A stretch of DNA of 16,575 nucleotides from QHWK01 sp035315685 (lineage in GTDB: Bacteria > Acidobacteriota > Vicinamibacteria > Vicinamibacterales > CAVVIG01): assembly GCA_035315685.1 (NCBI GenBank), contig DATFXR010000213.1:1-16575 (forward strand), given 5' to 3'. Positions within the stretch are counted from its first letter, which is position 1. Each line of letters begins with the position of its first letter. Shown here piece after piece: positions 6,544 through 14,160 of the stretch. A model generated the notes under the pieces. It had not been told where the DNA came from. It did not search any database and worked only from the letters and a program-made list of their open reading frames with translations. A program made the position numbers and the translations under genes.

Positions 6544-7206
6544 CTACTGCACGCGCGCCGGCGCGAGGGTGATGTCGGGCAGGTAGTCGAACACCACCGG
6601 CGTCAGCGGTGCGACGAGGACGTACGAATTCACGACGAAGCCGAGGCGTCCGCTGGCCGCGCCGATGGCGCCGAGCGGGACGACCGCCTGCATGCCGTCG
6701 GTCAGGATCGTCATCGACGCCGAGCCGACGTTGACGAAGCAGGACTGTCGCGCCGCGCAGCCAGCCTCGTCCGCCCGGGTGATCGTCGCCAGGCCGCCGC
6801 CGGGAAACAGATCCAGCCCGAAGTCGGCGCCCAGCCCATCCTGCTGCCGGATCCCGGTCGCCGGATTCTGATCGGTGTCGAACAACACCGCCACTCGCGT
6901 CGTCTGCCGATTGAACGTGCCTGGCGCAAACGACACGACGAGCGTCAGGTTGCCGCCGTCCACCGCGGCGGTCGCGCGCACGAGGTCGGGCGCCACCGGA
7001 ACACGCGCGTCGGACGGCGTGTCGCCAATCGGATCGGTGACGTCGGCACGGAGCGCAGATGGTGCTGAGGTCGACGTCGGCGTCGATGGACGTGTTGTCG
7101 AGCTTCCGCAACCACAGGCACCGACGATCGCCGCTGCGCCGCAAATCCGCGGCAACGTCCGTTTCACCGCGCCGCACACTCTCACCATGATTTCTTTATG
7201 TCCCAT
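6544..7206 (-). CDS. Putative lipoprotein with a beta-sandwich-like domain
   Basis: From the ATG at 7206 the product has 220 residues. A basic and hydrophobic leader (8-30, with RVCGAVKRTLPRICGAAAIVGA) ends in a lipobox-like V-G-A-C, giving C31 as the likely lipidated residue. A Ser/Thr/Pro-rich spacer (34-50) follows, then a globular part made of alternating strands: DLVRATAAVDGGNLTLVVSF (74-93), VAVLFDTDQNPATG (105-118) and FGLDLFPGGG (129-138). The DTDxNxATG loop looks like a calcium- or ligand-binding turn seen in secreted beta-sandwich (CBM9/DOMON-like) domains, but I cannot assign a family. Three further cysteines (C33, C150, C156) could form disulphides. GGATGAG just before 7206 supports this start over the ATG at 7188; a start at 7266 would add an implausible charged leader. 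The permease gene follows on the same strand. Confidence 0.7.
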   Translation of the reverse strand: MGHKEIMVRVCGAVKRTLPRICGAAAIVGACGCGSSTTRPSTPTSTSAPSALRADVTDPIGDTPSDARVPVAPDLVRATAAVDGGNLTLVVSFAPGTFNRQTTRVAVLFDTDQNPATGIRQQDGLGADFGLDLFPGGGLATITRADEAGCAARQSCFVNVGSASMTILTDGMQAVVPLGAIGAASGRLGFVVNSYVLVAPLTPVVFDYLPDITLAPARVQ

Positions 7207-7351
7207 CTCATCCGTCCTCGTCCGGTTTCGGGGGAGCTGCATCTCGGGTCTGAAACGAAGAACCACCTGATGCCGAACGAACGGTCTCGTCGTGCTGGGA
7301 AGGGCGACCGGCGAGAGCGAACGTATGCGACGGCTGTGCCAGAATCGCTGA

Positions 7352-8149
7352 GTGAATCACGAGGTTGACCCGAGCGGCGATCGGCTGGCGCTCGTCACCG
7401 GCACCACCCGCGGGATCGGCGCAGCGGTCGCCGCGCGATTGATCGACCGCGGATGGAACGTCGTCGGCATCGCGCGGCATGGTGGCGCGATCGAGCATGC
7501 GCGCTATCGCCACGTTCGCTTCGATTTGGCGGACACGGCAGCGCTCGCGGAAACGATCGAACGCGAGCTCGGGTCGATGGTCTCCGACGCACACTGGAGG
7601 CGCATCGGGCTCGTCAACAACGCGGCGATGTCGGGCGAGCTCGGCCCGGTCGAGGCCATCGATCCCGTCGACCTGTTGCAGCTCAGCGCGGTCAACTGGA
7701 TCGCGCCGGTGTGGTTGACAGGGTTCCTGATTCGCCGGGCGGATGCCGCGGCAGCCGTCCGCATCGTCAACGTGTCGTCCGGCGCGGCGGTGCAGGCATT
7801 TGCCGGCCTGTCCGCATACTGCAGCAGCAAGGCGGCGCTGCGGATGGCCGGCATGGTGATCGCGAAGGAGCTCGACTCGTCGTTGCGGAGGACGCCTGCG
7901 CCGCGGGACACGTCGATCCTGAGTTACGAACCGGGCATCGTGGACACCGACATGCAGACCGCCGCGCGAACGCGACCGCTGCCGGCGAATCCGTGGGGCG
8001 TCCTCTTCCGCGATTTCGCCGCGACCGGATCGCTCGTGGCCCCGGCCGCGCCGGCCGCGGAGATCGTGACGTTCCTCGAGAGCGACGGCCAACCCGGCTT
8101 CGTCGAGCAGCGGCTCAATCGCGCGGAATCCAACCAGCCGCTCGGCTAA
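7352..8149 (+). CDS. Short-chain dehydrogenase/reductase (SDR)
   Basis: A 265-residue classical SDR that should use NAD(P)H to reduce or oxidise a carbonyl/alcohol group in the cytosol. Visible motifs are the cofactor loop TGTTRGIG (16-23), NNAA (89-92), the catalytic serine in VSSG (141-144), the YxxxK pair Y156 and K160, and PGIVDTDM (194-201) after the active site. R20 in the glycine loop and R42 at the end of strand 2 favour NADP(H). The pattern resembles sepiapterin/benzil reductase-like members, but the substrate is not certain. The GTG at 7352 is the first possible start because a stop codon comes directly before it in frame. No Shine-Dalgarno is seen, and an AGAAT lies about 7 bases upstream, so the message may be leaderless. 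It diverges from the lipoprotein gene and converges with the VOC gene (24 bp between stops). Confidence 0.9.
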   Translation: MNHEVDPSGDRLALVTGTTRGIGAAVAARLIDRGWNVVGIARHGGAIEHARYRHVRFDLADTAALAETIERELGSMVSDAHWRRIGLVNNAAMSGELGPVEAIDPVDLLQLSAVNWIAPVWLTGFLIRRADAAAAVRIVNVSSGAAVQAFAGLSAYCSSKAALRMAGMVIAKELDSSLRRTPAPRDTSILSYEPGIVDTDMQTAARTRPLPANPWGVLFRDFAATGSLVAPAAPAAEIVTFLESDGQPGFVEQRLNRAESNQPLG

Positions 8150-8173
8150 CGCCTTCGCGCTGCGTCCTGATGC

Positions 8174-9316
8174 TCATGCGGACGGCTTTGGCTTGACCGC
8201 GTTCGGCAGCGCGAGACGATTGTCGTGCGTCACGTAGCTGATTTGCAGGTTGTAGCCGTTGGGCGTGGCCGTGTGATAGCTCTTGAACGCCGCCGTATGG
8301 ATGTCGTCGGGCACCCAGGTGCCGTCGGGTCCCTTGTGCCGGCTCGACGTGTCGACCTGCGCGCGAAGACCGCGCTTTTCGAGCTCCGCCTTGACGCCGT
8401 CGGTATCCCACGGCTGGATGCCGAACGAGATGTGATCGATCCCGAGGCGCGAGCGCCCGCCGCCCTTGCCGAAGTTCGGATCGAGCGGATTGCCGCCGCG
8501 GATGATGATGTCGCCGATCTCGCCGATCAGACACTCGTTCTGGCTGCCTTCGTCGTAGGTGCCCTTCCATCCGAGCAGGTTGCAGTAGAACGAGGTGCTC
8601 TTCTTGTAGTCGCTCGCGCCGAATGAGAGGTGGTCCAGCCACGTCGTCTTCCATCCGGTCGGCTGGAATGGCACAGGCTCGGACAGCTTCGCAGCCGGCG
8701 GATTCATGCGCCGACGCTTCGCGAAGTTGCCGTTGCTGATCTGCAGATTGAAACCGTCTGGATCCTTCACGCGGAAGCTCTCGAATCCATCGGCGTCGTT
8801 GTCCGCGACCGGCGCGAGCCCGCGCTTGCGAAGTTCTGCGTCCACGCTCTTCGCATTCCACGGCTCGATGCCGAAGCAGAAGGACTCGACGACCGCGCGC
8901 ACCTGAGTCCCTTGGCCGGCACGGCCCTGCGAGGAGCGACCTCGAGACTCTTCCGGATTCGAACGGGCCGCGCTCTCGAACGATTCTGCGGGCGCCTGCC
9001 TGAAGATCACCGATCCCCAGTTGCCGAGATCCAGCACTGCCTGTTTTCCATCGTCGCCGCGCAGCGTCCATCCCATCAGCGCGATGTAGAAGGCCGCTTC
9101 CTTCTGGTAGTCAGCGACGCGGAACGTGAGGTGCTCGAACGACGTCGTCTTCCAGCCAGTCGGCTCGAAGACCGGCGTGATATCGCTGGTGTTGCACGCC
9201 GGGCTGCCGAAGGTGAGCATGCATCGGCCCTGCGCGAAGGCTGACAGCGGTGCACCCACCGTCGCCGCACCGATCGCCTGCAGCAGCTGACGACGTGACA
9301 GTGTGCTGTGAATCAT
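8174..9316 (-). CDS. Tat-exported protein with two VOC (glyoxalase-fold) domains
   Basis: A 380-residue protein with a twin-arginine leader (SRRQLLQAIGAA, 7-18, cleavage likely after AFA at about 28), so it acts outside the cytoplasm. Two vicinal-oxygen-chelate domains follow. Domain 1 (about 51-196) starts PTGWKTTSFEHLTF and ends DPDGFNLQIS; domain 2 (about 218-362) starts PTGWKTTWLDHLSF and ends TPNGYNLQIS. The two openings and the EPWNAKSVDAELRKRGL / QPWDTDGVKAELEKRGL stretches show an internal duplication. In metal-binding VOC enzymes the last strand normally carries a glutamate ligand; here both domains have Q at that place, while H62 and H295 remain, so the metal site may be altered. 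A low-complexity insert at about 110-137 interrupts domain 1. GAGGA (9321-9325) precedes the ATG. Substrate unknown; dioxygenase, lyase or binding roles are all possible. Confidence 0.87.
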   Translation of the reverse strand: MIHSTLSRRQLLQAIGAATVGAPLSAFAQGRCMLTFGSPACNTSDITPVFEPTGWKTTSFEHLTFRVADYQKEAAFYIALMGWTLRGDDGKQAVLDLGNWGSVIFRQAPAESFESAARSNPEESRGRSSQGRAGQGTQVRAVVESFCFGIEPWNAKSVDAELRKRGLAPVADNDADGFESFRVKDPDGFNLQISNGNFAKRRRMNPPAAKLSEPVPFQPTGWKTTWLDHLSFGASDYKKSTSFYCNLLGWKGTYDEGSQNECLIGEIGDIIIRGGNPLDPNFGKGGGRSRLGIDHISFGIQPWDTDGVKAELEKRGLRAQVDTSSRHKGPDGTWVPDDIHTAAFKSYHTATPNGYNLQISYVTHDNRLALPNAVKPKPSA

Positions 9317-9376
9317 GGCGTCCTCTTCATGGCGCTCCGTCGTGGGTCCGCCTCCGGAACGCGTCAGTGGACGTGT

Positions 9377-9382
9377 AGTCTA
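9377..9382 (-). promoter_or_regulatory. Possible -10 box (TAGACT) for the VOC gene
   Basis: TAGACT on the minus strand would place a start about 54 bases before the ATG at 9316. It lies in a GTAG-T-CTAC palindrome (9376-9384). The same hexamer precedes the gene at 14161. No strong -35 is seen. Confidence 0.3.
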
Positions 9383-9430
9383 CGCCATCGCAGGGGTTCA
9401 CCCTGCGCACACCGCGCGGGCCACGCGGAG

Positions 9431-11818
9431 TCAGGCGTGACGCAGAATCGCCAGCGGACTCAGCCGAAGCACGCGAGACGCAGGGACGGCGGCAGCCACG
9501 ACGGCCGTCGCGACGATCAGCCCCGCAGCGGCGATCACGACGCGTCCGTCAAATCCTGCCGCCTCGGGCAGCATCGAGGTGACCAGGCGGCTCGCGACGC
9601 CGGCCAGTACCACGCCGAGCAGCGTTCCGCCAAGCACGACCCGCACCTGGTGCAGCACGACCTGCCGCCACAGGTCGGCGCCGTCGCAGCCCAGCGCCAG
9701 GCGAATGCCGAACTCGGGCATGCGCTCGACGATCGTGCGCGCCGTGACGCCGGCAATGCCGATCGCGCCGAGCAGCAGGCCGACGATCGCAAGACCGAGC
9801 ATGAGCGTCGTGCGGAACGTCTGCGGCGCCAGCGATGCCGAGAGAAACGCGTCCATCGACTGAATCCGGTCCAGCGCGAGCATCGGATCTTCGGCGCGCA
9901 CCGCGGCGCGCAACGGCTGTGCGAGCGCGTCCGGCGCTCCGGCGGTCCTCAGCACGAGGCCCATGGGGAACGCGACGTTCGCCGTCTGCGTCCAGGCGGC
10001 GTAGAGCGTCGGGACCGGCGCCTGCAGCAAATCGACGTCGCTCACGTCGTCGACGACGCCGACGACGGTCATCCACGCGGTGCCTCGCTTCAGTCGCCGT
10101 CCGATCGGGTCGCGCCCGGGCCAGTACTGATCGGCGAACGACTGGCTGATCACGGCCGCCAGCGGCGTCGACAGCGAATCGAACCGCGCGAACACACGAC
10201 CCCTGCGCACGCGTATCCGCATCGTTTCGAAGTAGCTTGCGCTGACGCGCCGGAACTGTACCGTGTGGCCGGACCCGTCGGCGGTCGGCTGATCCTCGAT
10301 TTCGACGAGCGTCAAGTAGGCGAAGCCCGGCGTAAACCGGTTCATGGTGGCGCCCGAGTGCGTGACTCCGGGGATCGCGGCGATCCGATCGAAGATGCGC
10401 TCCATGGCGGCGACGCGCTCCGGCCCGCTCGCGTACCTGGATGGTGGAAGCTGAAGCTGCGCGGTGAGCAGGTTGGCCGGTTCGTACCCGACGGCGAGGT
10501 TCGACGTGCGGAAGTACGCGCGGACGAGCACGCCGCCCGACACGAGCAGCGCCACGCACAAGGCAGTCTGCGCGATCAGGAGCGCCGTGCGCCATCGCTG
10601 GCGCTCTCGGGATCCGCTGGAACGCCAGGTATTGAACGCCGTTGACACGTCTGAGGCGTTCAGCGCGGGGACCACGCCCGCGGCGATCGACGACAGCACC
10701 GCGCATCCCGCCGCGAACAGCGCCACGCGCCAGTCCATCGTCACCTCACCCAGCACCTGGGTCGTCGCCGGCGCGATTGCGAGCAGCGCCAGCAGCAGCT
10801 GATCGCCGAGGAGAACGGCCAGAGCCGCCCCGATGGCGTTGACGACCGCGATTTCCAGGAGCACCAATCGCGCGACCGACCATCGCGTGGCGCCAATCGC
10901 GCGGCGCAGTGAGAGCTCGCCGCCGCGAGACGTCACGTGCGCCAGCGTGAGGCTCGCGATGTTGCAGGAGGCAATCAGCAGCAGAACGAGCACCGCGCAG
11001 AACAGCACTGCGAGCGGTGCGCGAAAGTTGCCGTACTGCCACTCGCGGAAGGTGAGCAGACCCGCCGACCAGCCCTGATGCGTCCTTGGCAGCTCGCGTG
11101 ACACGTCGCGGAAGATGTCGCGGATCTCAGTGCTCGCCTGCGCGAACGACACGCCGTCCGCAAGCTGGCCGACGGTTACGATGTTGGTAACCGCCTGATC
11201 GGGCGGAGCGCTGGTGGTGATGCCGAGCGGCGTCCACAGCTCGGCATCGAGAAATTTCGGCGGGAATCGCCGCGCCATCACGCCAATCACGGTGTAGGGC
11301 TCGCCGTCCAGCCGCACGCTTCGTCCGACGACGGCGGGATCGGCGCCGAAGCGGCGCTGCCACGCGCCGTAACTCAGGACGATCAGGCGATCCTTTCGCG
11401 TCTCCTCCTCGTCAGTGAAAATCCGGCCGAGCGCGGGCGGCTCGTTCGAGAGGCGCAGCATCTCGGCGTTGACCGGCGCGGTCGTGACGACGACCGGTTC
11501 GTCGCCGGCGCCGAGCACGCGCTCGGTCGTTGTAAACGCTGCGATGTGCGTCAACGTGCGGCTGCGTTCGCGGAACCGGACGAGGTCGATCGCATGCAGC
11601 GGATTACGATTCGCCGGATCGGTCTCGCCAGGCGGCATCAGGTAGATGCTCACCGTGCGTTCGCCGCTCTTCAAGGGAATCGGACGGAATAGCGTGGCGT
11701 TGATGGCTGCGAACAGCGCCGCGTTGACGCCGATGACGAGCGCCAGCGTGCCGATACTCGCGACGGCATAGGCAGGGCGCCGGACGAGACTGCGAACGGC
11801 CTGACGAAGCTCGAACAT
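9431..11818 (-). CDS. MacB/FtsX-like orphan ABC permease
   Basis: A 795-residue permease with the same duplicated plan as the one at 4044-6485 but clearly divergent in sequence. Helix 1 is about 16-42 (AYAVASIGTLALVIGVNAALF), followed by a periplasmic MacB-type domain with LSYGAWQRRFGADPAVVGR. The first FtsX block (about 270-400) has ELSLRRAIGATRWSVARLV. A linking helix at about 410-435 (ALLIAQTALCVALLVSGGVL) leads to a second periplasmic domain with PIGRRLKRG. The second FtsX block (about 670-790) has EFGIRLALGCDGADLW. It ends RLSPLAILRHA. It lacks the helical N-terminal extension of the ADOP at 1-367. GGAG lies 3 bases before the ATG. No ATPase gene is adjacent. The intergenic region upstream is shared with the divergent cytochrome gene. 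Substrate unknown. Confidence 0.92.
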   Translation of the reverse strand: MFELRQAVRSLVRRPAYAVASIGTLALVIGVNAALFAAINATLFRPIPLKSGERTVSIYLMPPGETDPANRNPLHAIDLVRFRERSRTLTHIAAFTTTERVLGAGDEPVVVTTAPVNAEMLRLSNEPPALGRIFTDEEETRKDRLIVLSYGAWQRRFGADPAVVGRSVRLDGEPYTVIGVMARRFPPKFLDAELWTPLGITTSAPPDQAVTNIVTVGQLADGVSFAQASTEIRDIFRDVSRELPRTHQGWSAGLLTFREWQYGNFRAPLAVLFCAVLVLLLIASCNIASLTLAHVTSRGGELSLRRAIGATRWSVARLVLLEIAVVNAIGAALAVLLGDQLLLALLAIAPATTQVLGEVTMDWRVALFAAGCAVLSSIAAGVVPALNASDVSTAFNTWRSSGSRERQRWRTALLIAQTALCVALLVSGGVLVRAYFRTSNLAVGYEPANLLTAQLQLPPSRYASGPERVAAMERIFDRIAAIPGVTHSGATMNRFTPGFAYLTLVEIEDQPTADGSGHTVQFRRVSASYFETMRIRVRRGRVFARFDSLSTPLAAVISQSFADQYWPGRDPIGRRLKRGTAWMTVVGVVDDVSDVDLLQAPVPTLYAAWTQTANVAFPMGLVLRTAGAPDALAQPLRAAVRAEDPMLALDRIQSMDAFLSASLAPQTFRTTLMLGLAIVGLLLGAIGIAGVTARTIVERMPEFGIRLALGCDGADLWRQVVLHQVRVVLGGTLLGVVLAGVASRLVTSMLPEAAGFDGRVVIAAAGLIVATAVVAAAVPASRVLRLSPLAILRHA

Positions 11819-12174
11819 GCGCTCCAGCTTAGAGCGTGGGCACGATGCCCGCCTATCGCATGTTGCTCATCACATGATGCAGCGTTCTCACGGAACAATC
11901 TGCCGGCGCGTTCCATTTCGGCGGTTCGTTCGTTATCAACGCTGTGGCGTGCCGCTCACGGGAATCGATCACGGACTTCGTGGTACGCAATGACGCAACA
12001 ACCAACGCGTCGTGCACAAGGAATCCGAGTAGCAACGTCGGGCAGTGAAAAAAGCAGTGGCGGATGGCGTTCGTTCGGGGCTACGCTGCCGCCATCTGCG
12101 CGAGTGCATCAGGAGTGGCACGCCGGATCGCAGGCACGATCCGCGTTGATGGACCGCGTGCGGGAGAACGTTCG
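11819..12174. other. Divergent intergenic region, no gene seen
   Basis: These 356 bp separate the permease (-) from the cytochrome gene (+). The open frames inside show no protein-like sequence. A small inverted repeat CATCA-CA-TGATG is at 11869-11880. The segment must hold promoters for both neighbours, but no convincing -35/-10 pair can be named. The ribosome site for the cytochrome (GGGAG, 12162-12166) is at its right end. Confidence 0.6.
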
Positions 12175-13941
12175 ATGAGACTGCTTTCAGCGATCGTGTT
12201 TTGTGTGGTGTCCGCCGTTTCGCTGGCTGCGTGCTCGACGCCGCCTCGCGAGGAGCCGAAGGCGCCGGCCGACCGCACCAGCGACGCGAACGCGAATCTG
12301 GCCGACTATCACAACGGCGTCTCCAACCAGGATCGCGAAACCTTTTATCACCTCTCCGAGGGATCGGAAATGATCCCGCTGGCGCTGCTGCAGGCGCTGG
12401 AGCGGTCCCGGACGCCGCAGGATCCGTCAGGCGACGGTCTCATGCCGTTCATGGACAACCTGGCGCGCTACGGGTTCATTCCCGACAACAAGTACGACCA
12501 GAATCCGGCCGGCCTGCCCGTTGGCATGACGATCGAGCGATCGCCGTTGACCAATCGGGTCATGGTCGGCTTCAACTGCACCGCCTGCCACGTCGGCGAG
12601 CTGTGGCGCGATGGGCGCCGCGTGCGCATCGACGGCGGACCCAACATGGTTCGCCTCAACAACCTGCTGGCGGACGCGAAGACCGAGCTCGATGCGACCC
12701 TGGCGGATCTGACGGGCCGCCGCGAGCGCTTCCTCGTGAACCTGGCGCGCCGCCGCCGCGAGAACGACGCGCTGTTCCCAACCACGCGGACGGCCGCCGA
12801 CCGCGCGAAGGATCTCGCGACGGACCTCGACCTGGCGAAGGCGTTCGTCGAGTACCTGAAGGCGATCCCGACGCTGAAGGCGGAAACGGCGACGCAGAAC
12901 GGCTACGGCCGCGCCGACGCGTTCGGCGTCGCGAGAAACCTTCTGTTCGGAAAGAACCCGCAGAACCTGCGACCGCAGAATGCTCCGGCGAGCTTCCCGC
13001 ACATGTGGGGCATCGAAACGACGGCGTGGCTGCAGTGGGGCGCCAACATGAACTCGGTGATGGAGCGCAACATCGGCCAGTCGCTCGGCGTCGGCGCCGT
13101 GTTCGACGCGGAGAGCTTCGCCGCCACCTCCCGGCTCGATCATCTCAATACGCTCGAGCATCTCGTCTACAAGCTCACGCCGCCGGCCTGGCCGGCCGAC
13201 GTCTTTGGCGCGATTGACGACACCAAGGCCGCGAAAGGTCGCGACGTGTACGAGCGGCAGTGTGCGAATTGCCATGACAAGCCGTTCGCGATCACACCGT
13301 CCGGCCTGGTCGTCTATCAGCTGTTCACGTTGAAGGAAACCGGCGTCAGTCCGCTCGTCGCGCAGAACTTCGACGAACCGGTCATCGTGGACGGCAAGTC
13401 GGTGCGCTTCGCCGCCGCGGCGTTCACCGTCCTCGAGAGCCTGAAGCAGCGCTACTACACGGCCAATCAGATCTCCGAGCAGACGCAGGCCGAGTGGGAG
13501 GGGCGCACGCGCCGTCCGCCGCCCCACTGGAAGCCGGCGATGCGGAGCACGCTCGCCGATGCCGACAAATTTCCGGACACGCACGGAGGGCGCGTCTCGC
13601 CCGCCAAACCGCTCGCCGGCATCTGGGCGACCGCACCGTATCTGAACAACGGATCGGTCGCCAACATGTGGGATTTGCTCACGCCGCCCAACGCGAGGCC
13701 GAAGACCTTCACGCAGGGCTCGCGAGAGTACGACGTCCAGAAACTCGGCTACCGATCGACGCCTGACCCGAAGGCGCCGGCGCCGCCGTGGGAGTTCGAT
13801 ACATCGCAGACCGGCAATTCGAACGCGGGCCACGTGTACGGCACGACCTTGCCGGACGCTGACAAGTGGGCGCTGATCGAGTTCCTGAAGAAGCTCAGGC
13901 CGGGCGACATCAAGAAGGAACCGCTGCACGCGTCGATGTAG
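12175..13941 (+). CDS. Di-heme cytochrome c lipoprotein, RoxA/cytochrome c peroxidase-like
   Basis: The 588-residue product has a lipoprotein signal (MRLLSAIVFCVVSAVSLAAC; lipobox L-A-A-C, lipidated C20) and two covalent heme c sites: CTACH (135-139) and CANCH (363-367). Their distance, the total length, and the C-terminal block KPLAGIWATAPYLNNGS with WDLLTP place it with the RoxA-like di-heme proteins, a branch of the bacterial cytochrome c peroxidase/MauG superfamily. Known RoxA cleaves polyisoprene with O2, but most relatives are uncharacterised, so the substrate is open. It should sit in the periplasm or on the outer membrane as a lipoprotein. The ATG at 12175 is chosen over an in-frame upstream start at 12064 because it has GGGAG 8 bases before it and begins the signal peptide exactly. 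The stop codon is followed after one base by the 138-bp palindromic repeat. No partner cytochrome or maturation gene is nearby. Confidence 0.9.
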   Translation: MRLLSAIVFCVVSAVSLAACSTPPREEPKAPADRTSDANANLADYHNGVSNQDRETFYHLSEGSEMIPLALLQALERSRTPQDPSGDGLMPFMDNLARYGFIPDNKYDQNPAGLPVGMTIERSPLTNRVMVGFNCTACHVGELWRDGRRVRIDGGPNMVRLNNLLADAKTELDATLADLTGRRERFLVNLARRRRENDALFPTTRTAADRAKDLATDLDLAKAFVEYLKAIPTLKAETATQNGYGRADAFGVARNLLFGKNPQNLRPQNAPASFPHMWGIETTAWLQWGANMNSVMERNIGQSLGVGAVFDAESFAATSRLDHLNTLEHLVYKLTPPAWPADVFGAIDDTKAAKGRDVYERQCANCHDKPFAITPSGLVVYQLFTLKETGVSPLVAQNFDEPVIVDGKSVRFAAAAFTVLESLKQRYYTANQISEQTQAEWEGRTRRPPPHWKPAMRSTLADADKFPDTHGGRVSPAKPLAGIWATAPYLNNGSVANMWDLLTPPNARPKTFTQGSREYDVQKLGYRSTPDPKAPAPPWEFDTSQTGNSNAGHVYGTTLPDADKWALIEFLKKLRPGDIKKEPLHASM

Positions 13942-13942
13942 C

Positions 13943-14080
13943 GCGAAGGCTTCAGCCGGCGCCGAAAGCAACCGCAGAGAACGCAGCGACCACGGAGTTC
14001 TTTTTGTAGACTCAAGAAATTCTGCGCGCTCTGCGTTCTCTGCGGTTGCTTTCCGACTGCCGCTCGGCTGAAGCCTTCGC
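13943..14080. repeat. 138-bp nested inverted repeat
   Basis: The outer arms 13943-13958 and 14065-14080 are perfect 16-bp inverse copies (GCGAAGGCTTCAGCCG). Inside them, 13964-13986 and 14031-14053 are perfect 23-bp inverse copies starting GAAAGCAACCGCAGAGA. The centre (13987-14030) includes TTCTTTTTGTAGA and partly pairs as well. The inner arm shares GAAAGCAACCG with the arm at 3797. The element begins one base after the cytochrome stop codon, so its RNA would form a long hairpin at the 3' end of that message. It carries no gene and resembles a non-autonomous mobile element (MITE-like). Confidence 0.88.
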
Positions 14081-14147
14081 TGACGGTCGTAGAAACTGCA
14101 CGAGCTCGGCAGCCGCAGCAAGCCTCGCAGGCGCGGAGCATCGTGTG

Positions 14148-14153
14148 TAGACT
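14148..14153 (+). promoter_or_regulatory. Possible -10 box (TAGACT) giving a leaderless transcript
   Basis: TAGACT ends 7 bases before the ATG at 14161, so initiation at the usual distance would start on or next to the start codon. The gene has no Shine-Dalgarno, which fits. The -35 region is weak. Confidence 0.4.
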
Positions 14154-14160
14154 GTGGCCG

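Noticed and set aside
9308..10645. Long plus-strand open frame antisense to the permease at 9431
   Set aside because: Compositionally biased product with no recognisable domain; an effect of high G+C.
11853..12035. Small minus-strand gene in the divergent intergenic region
   Set aside because: TTG start, no ribosome site, no recognisable domain, and it would lie upstream of the permease start without a plausible operon arrangement.
12116..12133. TGGCACG..GC as a sigma-54 promoter for the cytochrome gene
   Set aside because: The GG-to-GC distance is one base too long and the -12 element does not match.
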